64,000 bases of DNA, from contig BLAL01000060.1 of NCBI GenBank assembly GCA_015698045.1, forward strand, positions 1,180,501 to 1,244,500, written 5' to 3'. Under the pieces are notes generated by a model. The model ran no database searches, was not told the DNA's origin, and was given only the letters and a program-made list of their open reading frames with translations. The position numbers were made by a program, and so were the translations under genes. The stretch comes from Rhizophagus clarus (lineage: Eukaryota > Glomeromycota > Glomeromycetes > Glomerales > Glomeraceae). Shown in pieces: positions 46,690 through 57,770 of this stretch; the first letter of the stretch is position 1, and each line of letters starts with the position of its first letter.

Positions 46690-47040
46690 TTAATTTTTAC
46701 TCGATAATCATAATATCCGTCATTATATTAATCAAATTTTTTTCCTTAGAAAATCTATTGAGATCAATGGTAAAAAAGAAACTTATTTTCGAAATTAATC
46801 GTAACAATGTGAGAAAAATATTAATTTTACTTGGCCATGATTTAATCACAATATCCATCATTATATTAATCATATTTTTTTTCCTTAAAAAAATCTGTAT
46901 CATATGATGTAATAAGATCAATGACAAAAAGAATTTTTTTTCTTTTCGTAATTAACCATATTAATCATAGATATAATTACGATGCAAGAAAAAAATTAAT
47001 TTTTTTCGATCATGATGTGGTAAGATCAACGCAAAAAAAA
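46690..47040. repeat. ~150-bp tandem repeat upstream of the Gln/Pro-rich gene
   Basis: About two and a half diverged units share AATATCC(G/A)TCATTATATT, TTTTTTTCCTTA and GATGT(A/G)(A/G)TAAGATCAA. The last part (GATCATGATGTGGTAAGATC) also precedes the partial gene copy at 50352. It may hold promoter sequence. Confidence 0.6.
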
Positions 47041-47111
47041 AGGGGATAAAAAAAATTTTTTTTTTTTTTATTCAATTATTTCTTTTTTTTTTATATTGAG
47101 ATATCATTAAA

Positions 47112-48942
47112 ATATCTTTTCAAGATCTTGATAAAGAACAAGGAATTCGTAAAAAAGGTTCTCTTATTAAACATTGGCAGCCATTGCAACCGCAATATCA
47201 ACAACCTCAGTCTCAATGGCCGCAACAACCTCAACAGCTGCAACAACCCCAATCTCAACAACCGCAACAACCTCAACAGCTGCAACAACCCCAATCTCAA
47301 CAACCGCAACAACCTCAATCTCATCAACCGCAACAACCTCAATCTCAACAACCGCAACAATCTCAACCCCAAACTCTACTTCAGTGGCCGCGACAACCTC
47401 AACAATTTCAATTTCAATGGCCGCAACCACCTCAATCTCAATGGTCTCAACAACCTCAACAATCTCAATTTCAATGGCCGCAACCACCTCAATCTCAATG
47501 GCCTCAACAACCTCAACAATCTCAACTTCAATGGCCGCAACCACCTCTACCTCAATGGCCTCAACAACCTCAACAACCTCAACAAAATCAGCAACGTCAA
47601 TATCCACATCATGAATACCAATGGTCGCAATCACCTTCTCAACAACCTCAACAATACTTACCTCAATTACCACCTCAACCTCCTCAACAAATTGATGATG
47701 AAGAAAAAATAGGTGACCTATAATTGAAATTCATTATTCTTTCTTTTTGTGATATGAATAGTTCACTTACCTTGATATTTAATAATTATAGACAAAATGC
47801 TAAAAGAGGAGTTCTTGAGAATTGAGGAAATAATAAATATATCTCCAGATCCCTATAAAACTAAGAAGAAAATAGCGGATGAATTTGGCCTAATTTTACC
47901 CGATTATATCAATTTTATGACCGAGAAATACAGGAAAAGTCAAAGTCCCATATCAACAATAATATCACTGGAATCCTCTCCGGCGACGTCACCATATTCT
48001 CTGCTGCATTCTCCGCCTTTGAAGAGCCGCACTTCAATGTAAATATATATAGTAAATCTGTAATATTTATAATTCATATGTTCTGAGCCCATTTATTTTT
48101 ATTATAGGGATAATTTTGAACGACAACTCATAAATAACAATTTGGAGTTGCTGTCTCAATATTTTACTAAAGAACGTCACTACTCCAGAAGTCCTTCCCC
48201 AAGACCCAACGCGAATGTTTCAGATAAATATACAGAACCTAAAACCAGTCGCGAATATAGTCAAAAACAGATGAGTGAAATATTAGAAAATAATTATAGT
48301 TCTCTCCCAAAATGGATCTTAGATATCATTTACGTTGAATTAAGAGCACTATTCCTTCGTACTCGACACCTTGATCATTCTTCTAGAAATTTAATGATAG
48401 AAGATATAATTAGTAAATTATTTCCGCATTTTTCTAAGAAGAAAGAAAACAAACAAAAAATTAGTTTTATGAGCAAACGTTTTCGAAAAGTTTTTGATGG
48501 ATGGAGGAGCGAATTATGGTTGAATATAGGTTTCGCATATCAGAATAGTTGCACTAACGATAATATTTTCCAGTTAAAATCTAAAGTTTCAGTTTCAACT
48601 ATATTTCGTCAGTAGTTGACATGTGTTTCAAATGAACTATCAGAAGAAATGGAAAGAGCGCTCCAAAATGTTATTATTTACGGGATTAGATGTTTAAGTG
48701 AGGAGATGGATGATGACAAGACAGCTTGTCACAACTTTTTTATGGCAAATACAGATTTATACACAATAAATTTGGACTTTGCTTGTACTGATAAAATAGA
48801 TGTTACAAGATCAATGGAGCTGTCTCATTATTACATAAGTGCTGCAAGGTCATTTCCCGAAGATGATGACGAAAAGAATGATAATGATGAAAGAGAGCAA
48901 AGAAAGCATAAAAAAAAAGTAACTAAGAAGATTGCAAATTAA
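47112..48942 (+). pseudogene. Gln/Pro-rich protein gene, start codon changed to ATA and one internal TAG
   Basis: Three exons (47112-47712, 47792-48038, 48108-48942) join in phase. The start is set by comparison with the partial copy at 50352, where MSSQYRNKP... begins with ATG; here the same position is ATA. Residues about 25-195 are Gln/Pro repeats (QSQWPQQPQQLQQPQSQQP). Exons 2 and 3 encode a Ser/Pro-rich linker, then a probably helical domain (KWILDIIYVELRALFLRTRH...), an acidic stretch and a Lys-rich end. One TAG at 48613-48615 interrupts an otherwise open frame of about 560 codons. ELRALFLRTR resembles EMKCLFLQTR in the intact gene at 41443, so the two may be distant relatives. A downstream ATG could still give a shorter protein. 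Confidence 0.55.
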
Positions 48943-49005
48943 GGAGGCTAGTGAGAAGCGTTATTATAAATTTTATATAATATATTTTTATTATGTATCA
49001 TTTTA

Positions 49006-49176
49006 CATTTTTATCACGTCCTTTATTTTTATATTTCTCCAAATGGAGAGGACATTGTAGCTGGAGCTGGTGGTGACGATAATACTTTAAGGTTCTGGAA
49101 GATTTTTAATACTCTAAGAACAAAAGGGATAGAAAATAAATATTCGTGGAAACTTGATGGTCTTATAATGTTATAG
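49006..49176 (+). pseudogene. Fragment of a Cdc20/Cdh1-type WD40 gene
   Basis: The frame reads HVLYFYISPNGEDIVAGAGG, then NTLRFWKIFNTLRTKG, to a TAG at 49174. Cdc20/Cdh1 (Fizzy) proteins, which activate the anaphase-promoting complex, end in a WD40 blade of the form RVLYLxxSPDGxxxVTGAGDETLRFW followed by a C-terminal Ile-Arg tail. Only the last blade is present. The expected GAGDE has become GAGGDDN. No start, promoter or upstream blades were found, so this is probably a captured or duplicated piece of a host cell-cycle gene. Confidence 0.65.
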
Positions 49177-50190
49177 CGCTTTGATTTTTTTATTCGATCA
49201 ATAGTTTATAGTAAATATTTAGCATAGAAGAGCTATAATTTAGTAATTATACTTAACATTTACATTATTAATACTTTTATTATTAACACTTTTAATCATA
49301 AATGAAGTTCATATCAATAATTTTGCTTAATATATATATAATTTATTCTTTGCTGAAATGTATTAAATTGTGTCCGAATAGTAAACATATCATGCAAATA
49401 ATCGTCTACCGATCATAGATCAATTTACCGATAAATCGTTACGAATTATTATTAAAGTCGTTCCAATTTTAAAAATTTATTAACCATGTCGATAAAATTT
49501 AGTAAATGTATTGAATAGAATAATGTCTCTAATACATTTCAAATACTGTATATTAAAATATACATTCGTAAATAAAATGAGACTACTTTTACTGGACAAG
49601 GCAATTTTTTCAAGATATCGTATGATACTTTTATGATATCATAAATGTACTTAAAATTCGAATTTTAATATGGTTGTAAAGACATTTTACATAATAAAAA
49701 ATCATTTTGAAAACCACATTAGAACCCATTTCCGATGCTTACCAAAACATCATAAAATATGTCATCCTGACAATGTATTTAAAACCATTTTATGATAATT
49801 TTTACAATTTTGTAAAGATTGACAGAACATGATTAATATATTTTAAAATGCCAATAAATTATTTTATTATACGACTAAATAATAATACATAAACTACTAA
49901 TATAATTTACAAAATAGAAAAATTCCAAAGAAACGAACTGTTAGTAATAGTACATTAAAAAAAAAAAGATTTAAAAAAAAAAATGTTATAAAATACCCAC
50001 CGAAATCTACACCCCCTGAGCTCCAGTTGAAATCCCATGCTTTGAACCTGTCTAAAAAAAAGAACAAGTGTTAGTACATTTCGTTAAAGTAGTAATTAAA
50101 AAAACTCTTCTCTTACCAAATTCTCAATATCTAAAATCATATGGAAAATACATCAAAGTATATCAAAAAAAATATATTTTTTCTTTCAAA
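49177..50190. other. Gene-free stretch
   Basis: AT-rich. Around 49610-49800 a short unit with ATCATAAAATATGTCAT/ATGATATCATAAATG variants recurs loosely. Nothing else was seen. Confidence 0.35.
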
Positions 50191-50520
50191 ATTGACCACC
50201 ATATTAATCATACTCGATCATGATGTGGTAAGATCAATGCAAAAATAAGGAATGAAAGAATTGATTTATAATAATAAAAAAAAATGAGAAGAAAAAAAAA
50301 TTTTTGACTCATATTTTAACCTGTAGAATCATCATCAAACAAGTTTTAAAAATGTCTTCTCAATATCGTAATAAACCTATACAAGAACAAGAAATTCGTA
50401 AAAAGAATTCTCTTATTAAAATTTGGAAGCCTTTGCAACCGCAATCTCAACAACCTCTGTGGCGGTGACATACGGAAGTAGTCAAAGTCCATAGTATATT
50501 TTTATGTAATCTTGCTTAAT
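50191..50520 (+). pseudogene. Truncated duplicate of the 5' end of the Gln/Pro-rich gene
   Basis: The upstream part (GATCATGATGTGGTAAGATC at about 50216) and the coding start match the locus at about 47010-47200. ATG at 50352 begins MSSQYRNKPIQEQEIRKKNS, then LIKIWKPLQPQSQQPLWR and a TGA at 50466. The paralogue reads ...KEQGIRKKGSLIKHWQPLQP. The copy breaks off inside the Gln/Pro repeats. It keeps the ATG that the longer copy has lost. Confidence 0.75.
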
Positions 50521-50559
50521 CGTATAAAAATATCAGAATTTTATTTTAATAATATGGCA

Positions 50560-51095
50560 GCACGTTATACATATAAAAGTTGTAAAAAAAAAAAAGTTTA
50601 ATATTTGCGGTATTGCAGATGAGTTGCGATACCACAAATGAGTTGCGGCAATGAAGTGACGATATCAAATCAATATCGCAAATATATCATCCTTTTTTTT
50701 TGAAATTACCAACATCGTAATGATATCAAGGCTGTGCCGATTTGATATTTTTTTGAATAGATATCATCACGATATTTTCGCGATAAATTATGGTGATGAA
50801 GTAATGATATCAAATCAATATTATAACAATATCATCACAGAAATTGATACCATTATGACATGAAATTTATATTGTACCCGTATCAATTCAACATCGCTCA
50901 TATTTTCAAGGTTTCTGTAAAGAAGTTCAAAAAGCCGCAGAAAAACCTTATATAGTGAAATATTTAAGGAAGTAAGGTATTTTAGTAAAATTGGTACCAT
51001 TTGAAAGTTTATATGCAATACTTCTAATGTATTATAAAAAAAGTTATATTTTATATATTAAAGTCTTTATTTCATTCAAACCTAATAAAGATAGG
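50560..51095 (+). repeat. Left inverted-repeat arm around the 51.6-54.4 kb array
   Basis: 50880-51090 matches the reverse complement of 55205-55415; shared stretches include GAAAAACCTTATATAGTGAA/complement and AAAGTTATATTTT. The outer part (50630-50860) has palindromic GATATC/CACGATATTT motifs like those outside the right arm. Both arms point inward. Confidence 0.7.
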
Positions 51096-51169
51096 CTATT
51101 TATATAGTACAAAATTTTTAATTAGTGATTGTGCTGCACTTGAGTCTCGGCTATATATTTTTGGTAATA

Positions 51170-51350
51170 CAGATGATATCTGAGGGTTGTGACAAATAGA
51201 GATTCATCGGGAAAAATTTTGGTCTGCAGATCTGCGCAATTCTGCAGAATCCAATTCTGCGCAGATCTGAGGACATGCTGATATGCAGCACTGAAAAATT
51301 TCATGGATTTCTGCGTAGATCTGCATGCACAAAAAAACTTGCGAAATTTT
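51170..51350. repeat. CTGCAGATCTGCGC motif cluster, left
   Basis: TTCATCGGGAAAAATTTTGG followed by TCTGCAGATCTGCGC and several more CTGCAG/AGATCTG words. The right side (about 55125-55010) has ACATCGGGAAAGTTATA and CAGATCTGCAGTGATCTGCG in inverted orientation. This may be a second, inner pair of terminal repeats. Confidence 0.5.
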
Positions 51351-51589
51351 TCAAAAACACTAATGCAAATTTACAATTAGGCAGTGTTTTAACTTTAATA
51401 TTAACTAATATTAATTATTAATTAAAGATATTTACAAATTTAAAAGTACATATATTAAACTATCCTATTTGCTAACTAAATGCACTAATTAAAAAATCCT
51501 CTTTTCTTTTCTTTACTGATGTTCAAATTATGTTGTTGTTAATGGTTTGGACATTGTTCCAGTTAGTTTGATTCCAACAAACAACTTTT

Positions 51590-54390
51590 AACTTTTTCAA
51601 TCCAACAAAACGCATCAAAATGTGAAAATATTATCGCTCCTAAAGAAAACTGTAGATCTACAATAAAGAAAAGCAAAATATTAGCTGACTTTTCATTTAA
51701 ATAAAAAAAAATGAAATAATTTTGAAGATAAATACTTTCAAAATTTTTGTCCAGAAGCCGTAAACCTATAAGAAACAAAATAAATAAAATGTTAGCAAAT
51801 GTTTTATTAAGAAATTTCAAAAAAATAGTAAAAGAAACTTCGTAGAGCACCTTCGAAGTTTTGTAACGTTCCAGAAAGCCCCAAACCTACAAAAATAAGC
51901 ATTAATAAAACGTCTCGTTAAAAAGGAAATTAAACAAATTTCGAAGTTCTACCTTCGAAATTTCTTCTAGGAATCCAACCGCGGACCTACAAAAGAAAGA
52001 ATAAGAAAATAAAGAACATTAGTAAACGTTCATTAAATAAAAAAACCCAAAATTAAAGGTACCTTCGAGAGATGAACGTCCAGGATTTAAAAAGAAAGAA
52101 AAAATCAAACGTTAGTAACGTTCATTATAATAGAAGTAAAAAGAAATTTGAAAGTGATGAATTACCTTTGAATGGAGTCCAAGCTTTATCTGGACCTAAA
52201 AAAATAAAAAACATCAAACATTAGCAACGTTCGTTAAACAAAAAAAATTAAATTTTTTTTTGAAGGTCATACCTTCAAAATAGTCTTCAAAAATGGTTAT
52301 TAGATTTAAAAAAGAAAAAATGGATGTTAATAAACATTCATTAACATTCGTTAAATAAAGACAAAAAAAATAAATCAAAGGTCTTATTTTCGAATAGAGT
52401 CCAGTCTTTGAAATGGAACGTCTGGATCTAAAAAAATAAAAAAATGAACATTAGTAACGTTCATTAAAATAAAATAAAAAAAAAGTAAAAATTTTTGAAG
52501 ATATTATACCTTCAAAATATCATAGTCCGCCTCTAAAGGAGTTCCGGACTTAACAAATAAAAAAAAATGAACATTAGTAATGTTCATTTAAAAAAACAAA
52601 AAAAAAATAATAATTTTTGAAGATATTATACTTTTGAAATATCATAGTACGCCTCTAAAGGAGTTCTGGACCTAAAAAAGAAAGAAATGAATGTTAGTTA
52701 ACGTTTGTTGAAATAATAAAAAAAAAGATATTTCGAAGTTTTTTTATCTTCGAAATACCACAGTCCGCTTCGAATTAGAGTTCCAGACCTAAAAAATAAA
52801 ATGAAACATTAGTAATGTTTTATAAAATAAAAATATAAAAAAAAATTTATTCCGAAGTTTTTTTACCTTCGGAATAACTCGGTCCACTTCTTTCGAATCT
52901 AAAAAAAAGAAAACAAATGTTAGTTAATGTTTGTTGAAATAAAAGTAAAAAAAAAATTATTTTTTTTTTTACTTACAGTAGTCCGCCTATAAAGGACTTC
53001 TGGACCTAAAAAATAAAAAAAATGAACATTAGTAATGTTCGTTTAAATAAAACAAAAAAAAATAATAATTTTTGAAGATATTTTACCTTCAAAATATCAT
53101 ATAGTCCGCCTCTAAAGGAGTTCTGGACCTAAAAAAGAAAGAAAATGAATGTTAGTTAACATTTGTTGAAATTAAAGTAAAAAAAATTGTTTTTTTTACT
53201 TAATGGTCTGCCTCAAAATGAAGTTCTAGACCTAAAAAAAGGAATAAAAGCGAAACGTTACTAACGTTTTGCTAAAATACAAAAAAAATGATTTTTTTTT
53301 TACTTAAAGTGGTCTGCCTCGAATGGAATTCTGGACCTAAAAAAAAGAAGAAAAGCAAAACATTACTAACATTTTGCTAAAATACAAAAAAAAAATGAAT
53401 TTTTTTTTTACACTTAAAGTGGTCCACCTCAAAATGGAGTTCTGGGACCTAAAAAAAAGGAAAAAAAGTGAAATGTTACTAACATTTCGCTAAAATACAA
53501 AAAAAACTTATTTTTTTTTTTTACTTGAAATGGTCCGTCTTGAAATGGAGTTCTGAACCTAAAAAAAGAAAGAAATGCAAAACGTTACTAACATTTCACT
53601 AAAATACAAAAAAAAATCATTTTTTTTTACTTAGTGGTCCACCTCGAAATGGAGTTCTGGACCTAAAAAAAGAAGAAATGCAAAACGATATTAACATTTT
53701 GCTAAAATACAAAAAAAAATCATTTTTTTTTTACTTAGTGGTTCACTTTGAAATGGAGTTCTGAACCTAAAAAAATAAAGAAATGTGAAACATTACTAAC
53801 ATTTTGCTAAAATACAAAAAAAAATCATTTTTTTTTTACTTAGTGGTCCACCTCAAAATGGAGTTCCAGACCTAAAAAAAAGGAAAAAAAGCGAAACATT
53901 ACTAACATTTTGCCAAAATACAAAAAAAAATGAATTTTTTTTTTACTCTTAAAGTGATCTGACTTAAAATGGAGTTCTGGACCTAAAAAAAAGAAAAAGA
54001 AATCGAACGTTAGTTAACGTTCATTAGATTAAATCAATAAAAAAATCTGGAGCTGTACTTTAGCTTCCAGACTCCAAAAAAAATTAAAAATAACAAAAAA
54101 AAGTCTGGAGCTGTACTTTGACTTCCAGACTTAAAAAAATATAAAAATTGAATGTTTATAATGTTCGTTAAATAAATTAATATACTTGAAGGCTTTAACC
54201 TTTGAAATGAAAAATCCAGAGCCGTTCTTCAGTGTCAAGGACCTCTAACCTTTGAAATGGAGAGTCCAGAACTGTTCTTCAGTATCAAGGATCTCTACCC
54301 TTTGAAGTGGAGAGTTCAGGGCTGTTCTTTAACATCCAGGACCTCTAACCTTCAAAATAGAGTCTGAAAAGGGCTTTGGGCTCGTCCAAA
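51590..54390 (-). repeat. Tandem array of ~25 exon/intron-like units, ~105-120 bp each
   Basis: Read on the minus strand, each unit has a T-rich stretch ending TTTTTTTAG and a 30-45 bp core starting GTCCAGAACTCC. The core ends AAG or CTAA and is followed at once by GTAAAA or GTACC. A segment of about 65-75 bp follows, containing TTAGTAA or TACTAAT. Cores on the plus strand occur at about 52170, 52395, 52525, 52645, 52760, 52880, 52985, 53105, 53205, 53315, 53420, 53530, 53640, 53745, 53845 and 53955, with diverged ones on both sides. Cores have short inverted ends (GTCC...GGAC). The splice-like signals repeat in register with the core. No long reading frame crosses the array. It is either a tandem repeat derived from an exon plus its introns or a real chain of mini-exons. 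Confidence 0.6.
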
Positions 54391-54399
54391 ACTTAGAAA

Positions 54400-55200
54400 A
54401 GAAGCTACAAAAAAAAAAATTTTTAAAATAGCTTCGCAAGACAGATCTTGCCATTTTTGTTTGTAAAACTTCAAAATTCAAAAACTTCCTAATTTCTCGT
54501 TCATTCCGCACTTTAAAACCATAAGTAAAAAATTGTACCTTTGGCATTCTGTCAAACATTGGAAAACTTGTCTTAAAGACTTCAAACCTTATAAAGAAAC
54601 AGTATTTTTTATTTTTTTTTTTAAAAAAATTATTCTTAAAGTCTGATTATCTGACAAGCTTCGAAACTTAAAAAAGAATCCATTAAAAATTTATTTTTTT
54701 TTTTTTGGTATCTTTAAACAAATTAATTTTTTTAAGGCGTTAAAAAATTATTTCTTTATAAGAATTATTTCTTTAAAAGTATTATAAAATTATTTCTTTA
54801 AAGTGATAGAAAAAAATTGTTTCTTTAAAAAAGTTTAAAAAATTAGTGATGTAAAGTTTATCAAAATAAATATGCAAAGTTTATCAAATTAAAGAAAAAA
54901 ATTGTGAAAATCTTTAAAGATTTTTGTACAAAGTAATTTTAAAAATCTGCAATTTTGGAGATTATCACAAATTTTTCATAAAAAAATCTTTGAAAAAATA
55001 AAAAAAATAATTTCTGCAGTATTGCGCAGATTCTTAACAAAATTGCATTAAAAAAAAGTGGCAATCTGCTAAAATCGCAGATCACTGCAGATCTGAATTG
55101 ATATAACTTTCCCGATGTTAAACAATTGTTGCTGAAATAAATATAAACAACGTGAACATGGATATCATGTGATTGGTGATGGTTAGATATCATACCTTTC
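54400..55200. other. Gene-free stretch with (TTATTTCTTTAAAAG) repeats
   Basis: At 54730-54840 the word AAAAATTATTTCTTTA recurs with slight change. CTGCAGATCTG-type motifs follow at 55010-55125. The frames at 54329-54559 and 54939-55193 show no domain. Confidence 0.4.
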
Positions 55201-55204
55201 TGAG

Positions 55205-56210
55205 GGTAGTGTGGTAATATTTACCCATAAATTAGCCTATTTTTATCATTTGGTTTAAATGGGACAAAGACTTTAACAAAATATAACTTTTTTTACAATA
55301 CAATAGAAGTATCATGTATGAACTTTCAAATAGCACTAATTTTATTAAAATACCTTACTTTTTTAAATATTTCATTATATAAGGTTTTTCTGTGACTTTT
55401 TGAACTTTAAACTGAGATCCTTTTGCCAATATTAGTTCTTTTCAAAAGATTTTTATATGACAAGTTAACCATTAATATAGTTGTATTATTGTAAAATTTG
55501 GTTAGAAGTTTATATGTATGTTATTGAGAAATAGTTGAGAAAGTGAGCATCAAATTCAAAAAGCGTTTAGTTTACAGATATTTCTAAACTTTACATTCAA
55601 CTTTTTTATATAAAAAAATATCAATAATTTAATTTTTAAATAAATTTCTAATTACATGTTTCAGAATAATATTCACTAATTAATAACTTTGTTCTTTTAA
55701 TATGAAAATGATCTACATATTATATGCGCGGTGATTGATATTGTAAAGATAACATATTAATATCGAATTAATATTGCCAAAATATTATAACATTTATTTG
55801 ATATCGTAACTATATTGTAAAGATAACATATTAATATTGAATTAATATTGCTAAAGTATTATAACGTTTATTTGATACCATAACTATATTGTAAAGATAA
55901 CATCTTAACATCGAATTAACATTGCCAAAGTATTATAACATTTATTCGATATCATAACTATATTGTAAAGATAACATATTAACATCGAATTAACATTGCA
56001 AAGTATTATAATATTTATTCGATATCGTAACTATATCATAGTGATATTATATTAACATCAAATTAATATTACGAAAATATTTTTACATTTACTCAATATC
56101 ATAACTATATCGTAAAGATAACATATTAACATCGAATTAATATTGCCAAAGCATTATAACATTTATTTGATATCATAACTACATCATAGTAATTTCATAA
56201 ATTACATCAT
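55205..56210 (-). repeat. Right inverted-repeat arm with GATATC-rich outer block
   Basis: 55205-55415 is the reverse complement of 50880-51090. 55410-55730 is the reverse complement of 32100-32490. 55740-56200 holds about six units of about 75 bp built on ATAACTATATTGTAAAGATA and AATTAATATTGCCAAA. Together they indicate a longer family member here, of which the other two sites keep different parts. Confidence 0.7.
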
Positions 56211-56339
56211 AAAAAATGATTTTATATTTATTACATTATAATAATAATTTACATTAATAATAATAATAAGAAAATAAAGAAGAAAATAAAGGTGTCTGTT
56301 CAACATTAGGTACCAATTCCTAGCAGATCTTTACGCAGT

Positions 56340-56430
56340 ACTCTAGGGTTTTAGTTTTAGTAGCTTTAGTTTTGATTTTGATTTTAGTTTTGATTTAGTT
56401 TTGGTTTTAGTTTTAGTTTTCTCTCTAGAG
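56340..56430. repeat. TTTTAG/TTTTGG microsatellite-like tract
   Basis: About fifteen imperfect units of TTTTAG or TTTTGATTTTAG on the plus strand. Confidence 0.8.
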
Positions 56431-56434
56431 TTTC

Positions 56435-57409
56435 TGATCACGCTTTCACCATACAGGTTTACTAACGTCTACTAAGGTGCATACTTAACAGAACAATAAC
56501 ACCTGAAAAGTGAAGTAATATTCAATGTGGATAGAGTGGATGGGTCAGATATGATAAATAATGAAAACAAAATGGAAATGAAACAAAGGCGAAAAGAAAA
56601 AAAGAAGACAAAATCAAAAGGAAATGATAAAGAATATTGATGGAAAAAGATAAAACGAAAAGAAAAGAAGATGAAGAAAAAGAAATAAAAGGAAAAAGAA
56701 ACAAAAACTAAAGGGAGAATAAAAGGAGGAGTCACATTTTTCTTTTTCTTTTTTCATATGATAAGTGAATACATCTTTATTCATTTTATTCTATACATAA
56801 GTAGGATCCAATCACTAAGGGTAAATTTAAAAAAATAAAAAATATAAAAAAAACAATTATGATTAATATAATATACTCTTTATAAAATATATTTAAATTT
56901 TAAATTTAATACATAACCTTGGGATAATGGTTAGAGTAGGTAATCTCTGGGATTTTGAGAAAAAATAAAAATAATAATATTTTTAATGTTAACTCTTTAA
57001 ATTTTAAAAGTGTTAATTCTTAAAACATAATATTATAAAAAAAAAATGCTGGCTGCTATGACTGACACCATCCCAAACAAAGTAATTGGTGGCAGAAAAT
57101 ATCATAAAATATCCAGCCCTATTTCACAACATTTTCCTTCAGGCTAAGCAAATATTATAAAAGAAAGCTTCAAATATATTCAGCAATTTGAATATAGCAT
57201 TTGAGAATACATTCTAACTCCCTTAAGTATTACCACAGTCTAACAAAGAAAGACTCAAACTACACCCTATTGTAAAAAAAGTACATAACCAATCTCTCTT
57301 ACAAAACCAGTAGACTTTACAAATATGGTAGAGTCCAAAAAAATATGAAAATATGCGTATATCCTATTTTCATACCTGCTTAATGGCTTTCCTATTTATT
57401 TAAAAGTAG
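56435..57409. other. Gene-free stretch
   Basis: The frames at 56472-56735 come from an A/G-rich low-complexity strand and are not genes. No other feature was seen. Confidence 0.4.
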
Positions 57410-57770
57410 TTTTTTTGTCTTATATATTTTTTGGCGAACGGTCTTCGTGTTGGTAACTATATCGAATATATAAACTAAAATGACAAAGTATTATTAATAT
57501 TGTAAAAGATAAGTAAAGTATACTTGAATAAAAGCGAGAAGAAGAAAATACTATAAAGTATTAAAATAGTAATATCTGGCTTCACTATTTATTTTTTTGT
57601 CTTATATGTTTTTTGGCAAACGGTCTTCATGTTGGTGGCTATATCAAATATATAAACTAATATGCCAAAGTATTGTTAATATTGTAAAAAATAAGTAAAG
57701 TATACTTGGATAAAAGAGAGAAGAAGAAAATACCGTAAAGTGTTAAAATATAAGTCAAATATAATATTTT
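57410..57770 (+). repeat. 182-bp direct tandem duplication
   Basis: TTTTTTGGCGAACGGTCTTC at about 57427 recurs at about 57609 as TTTTTTGGCAAACGGTCTTC. Similarity continues for about 160 bp in each copy (ACTATATCGAATATATAAAC; GTAAAGTATACTTG). Confidence 0.85.

Noticed and set aside
56472-56735. Phe-rich minus-strand ORFs
   Set aside because: They arise from an A/G-rich low-complexity strand with no domain, promoter or splice context.
56912-56960. tRNA-like A-box (GGGATAATGGTTAGAGTAGG)
   Set aside because: No B-box (GGTTCAA) follows, no cloverleaf can be drawn and the next bases are poly-A. It is at most a tRNA-derived fragment.
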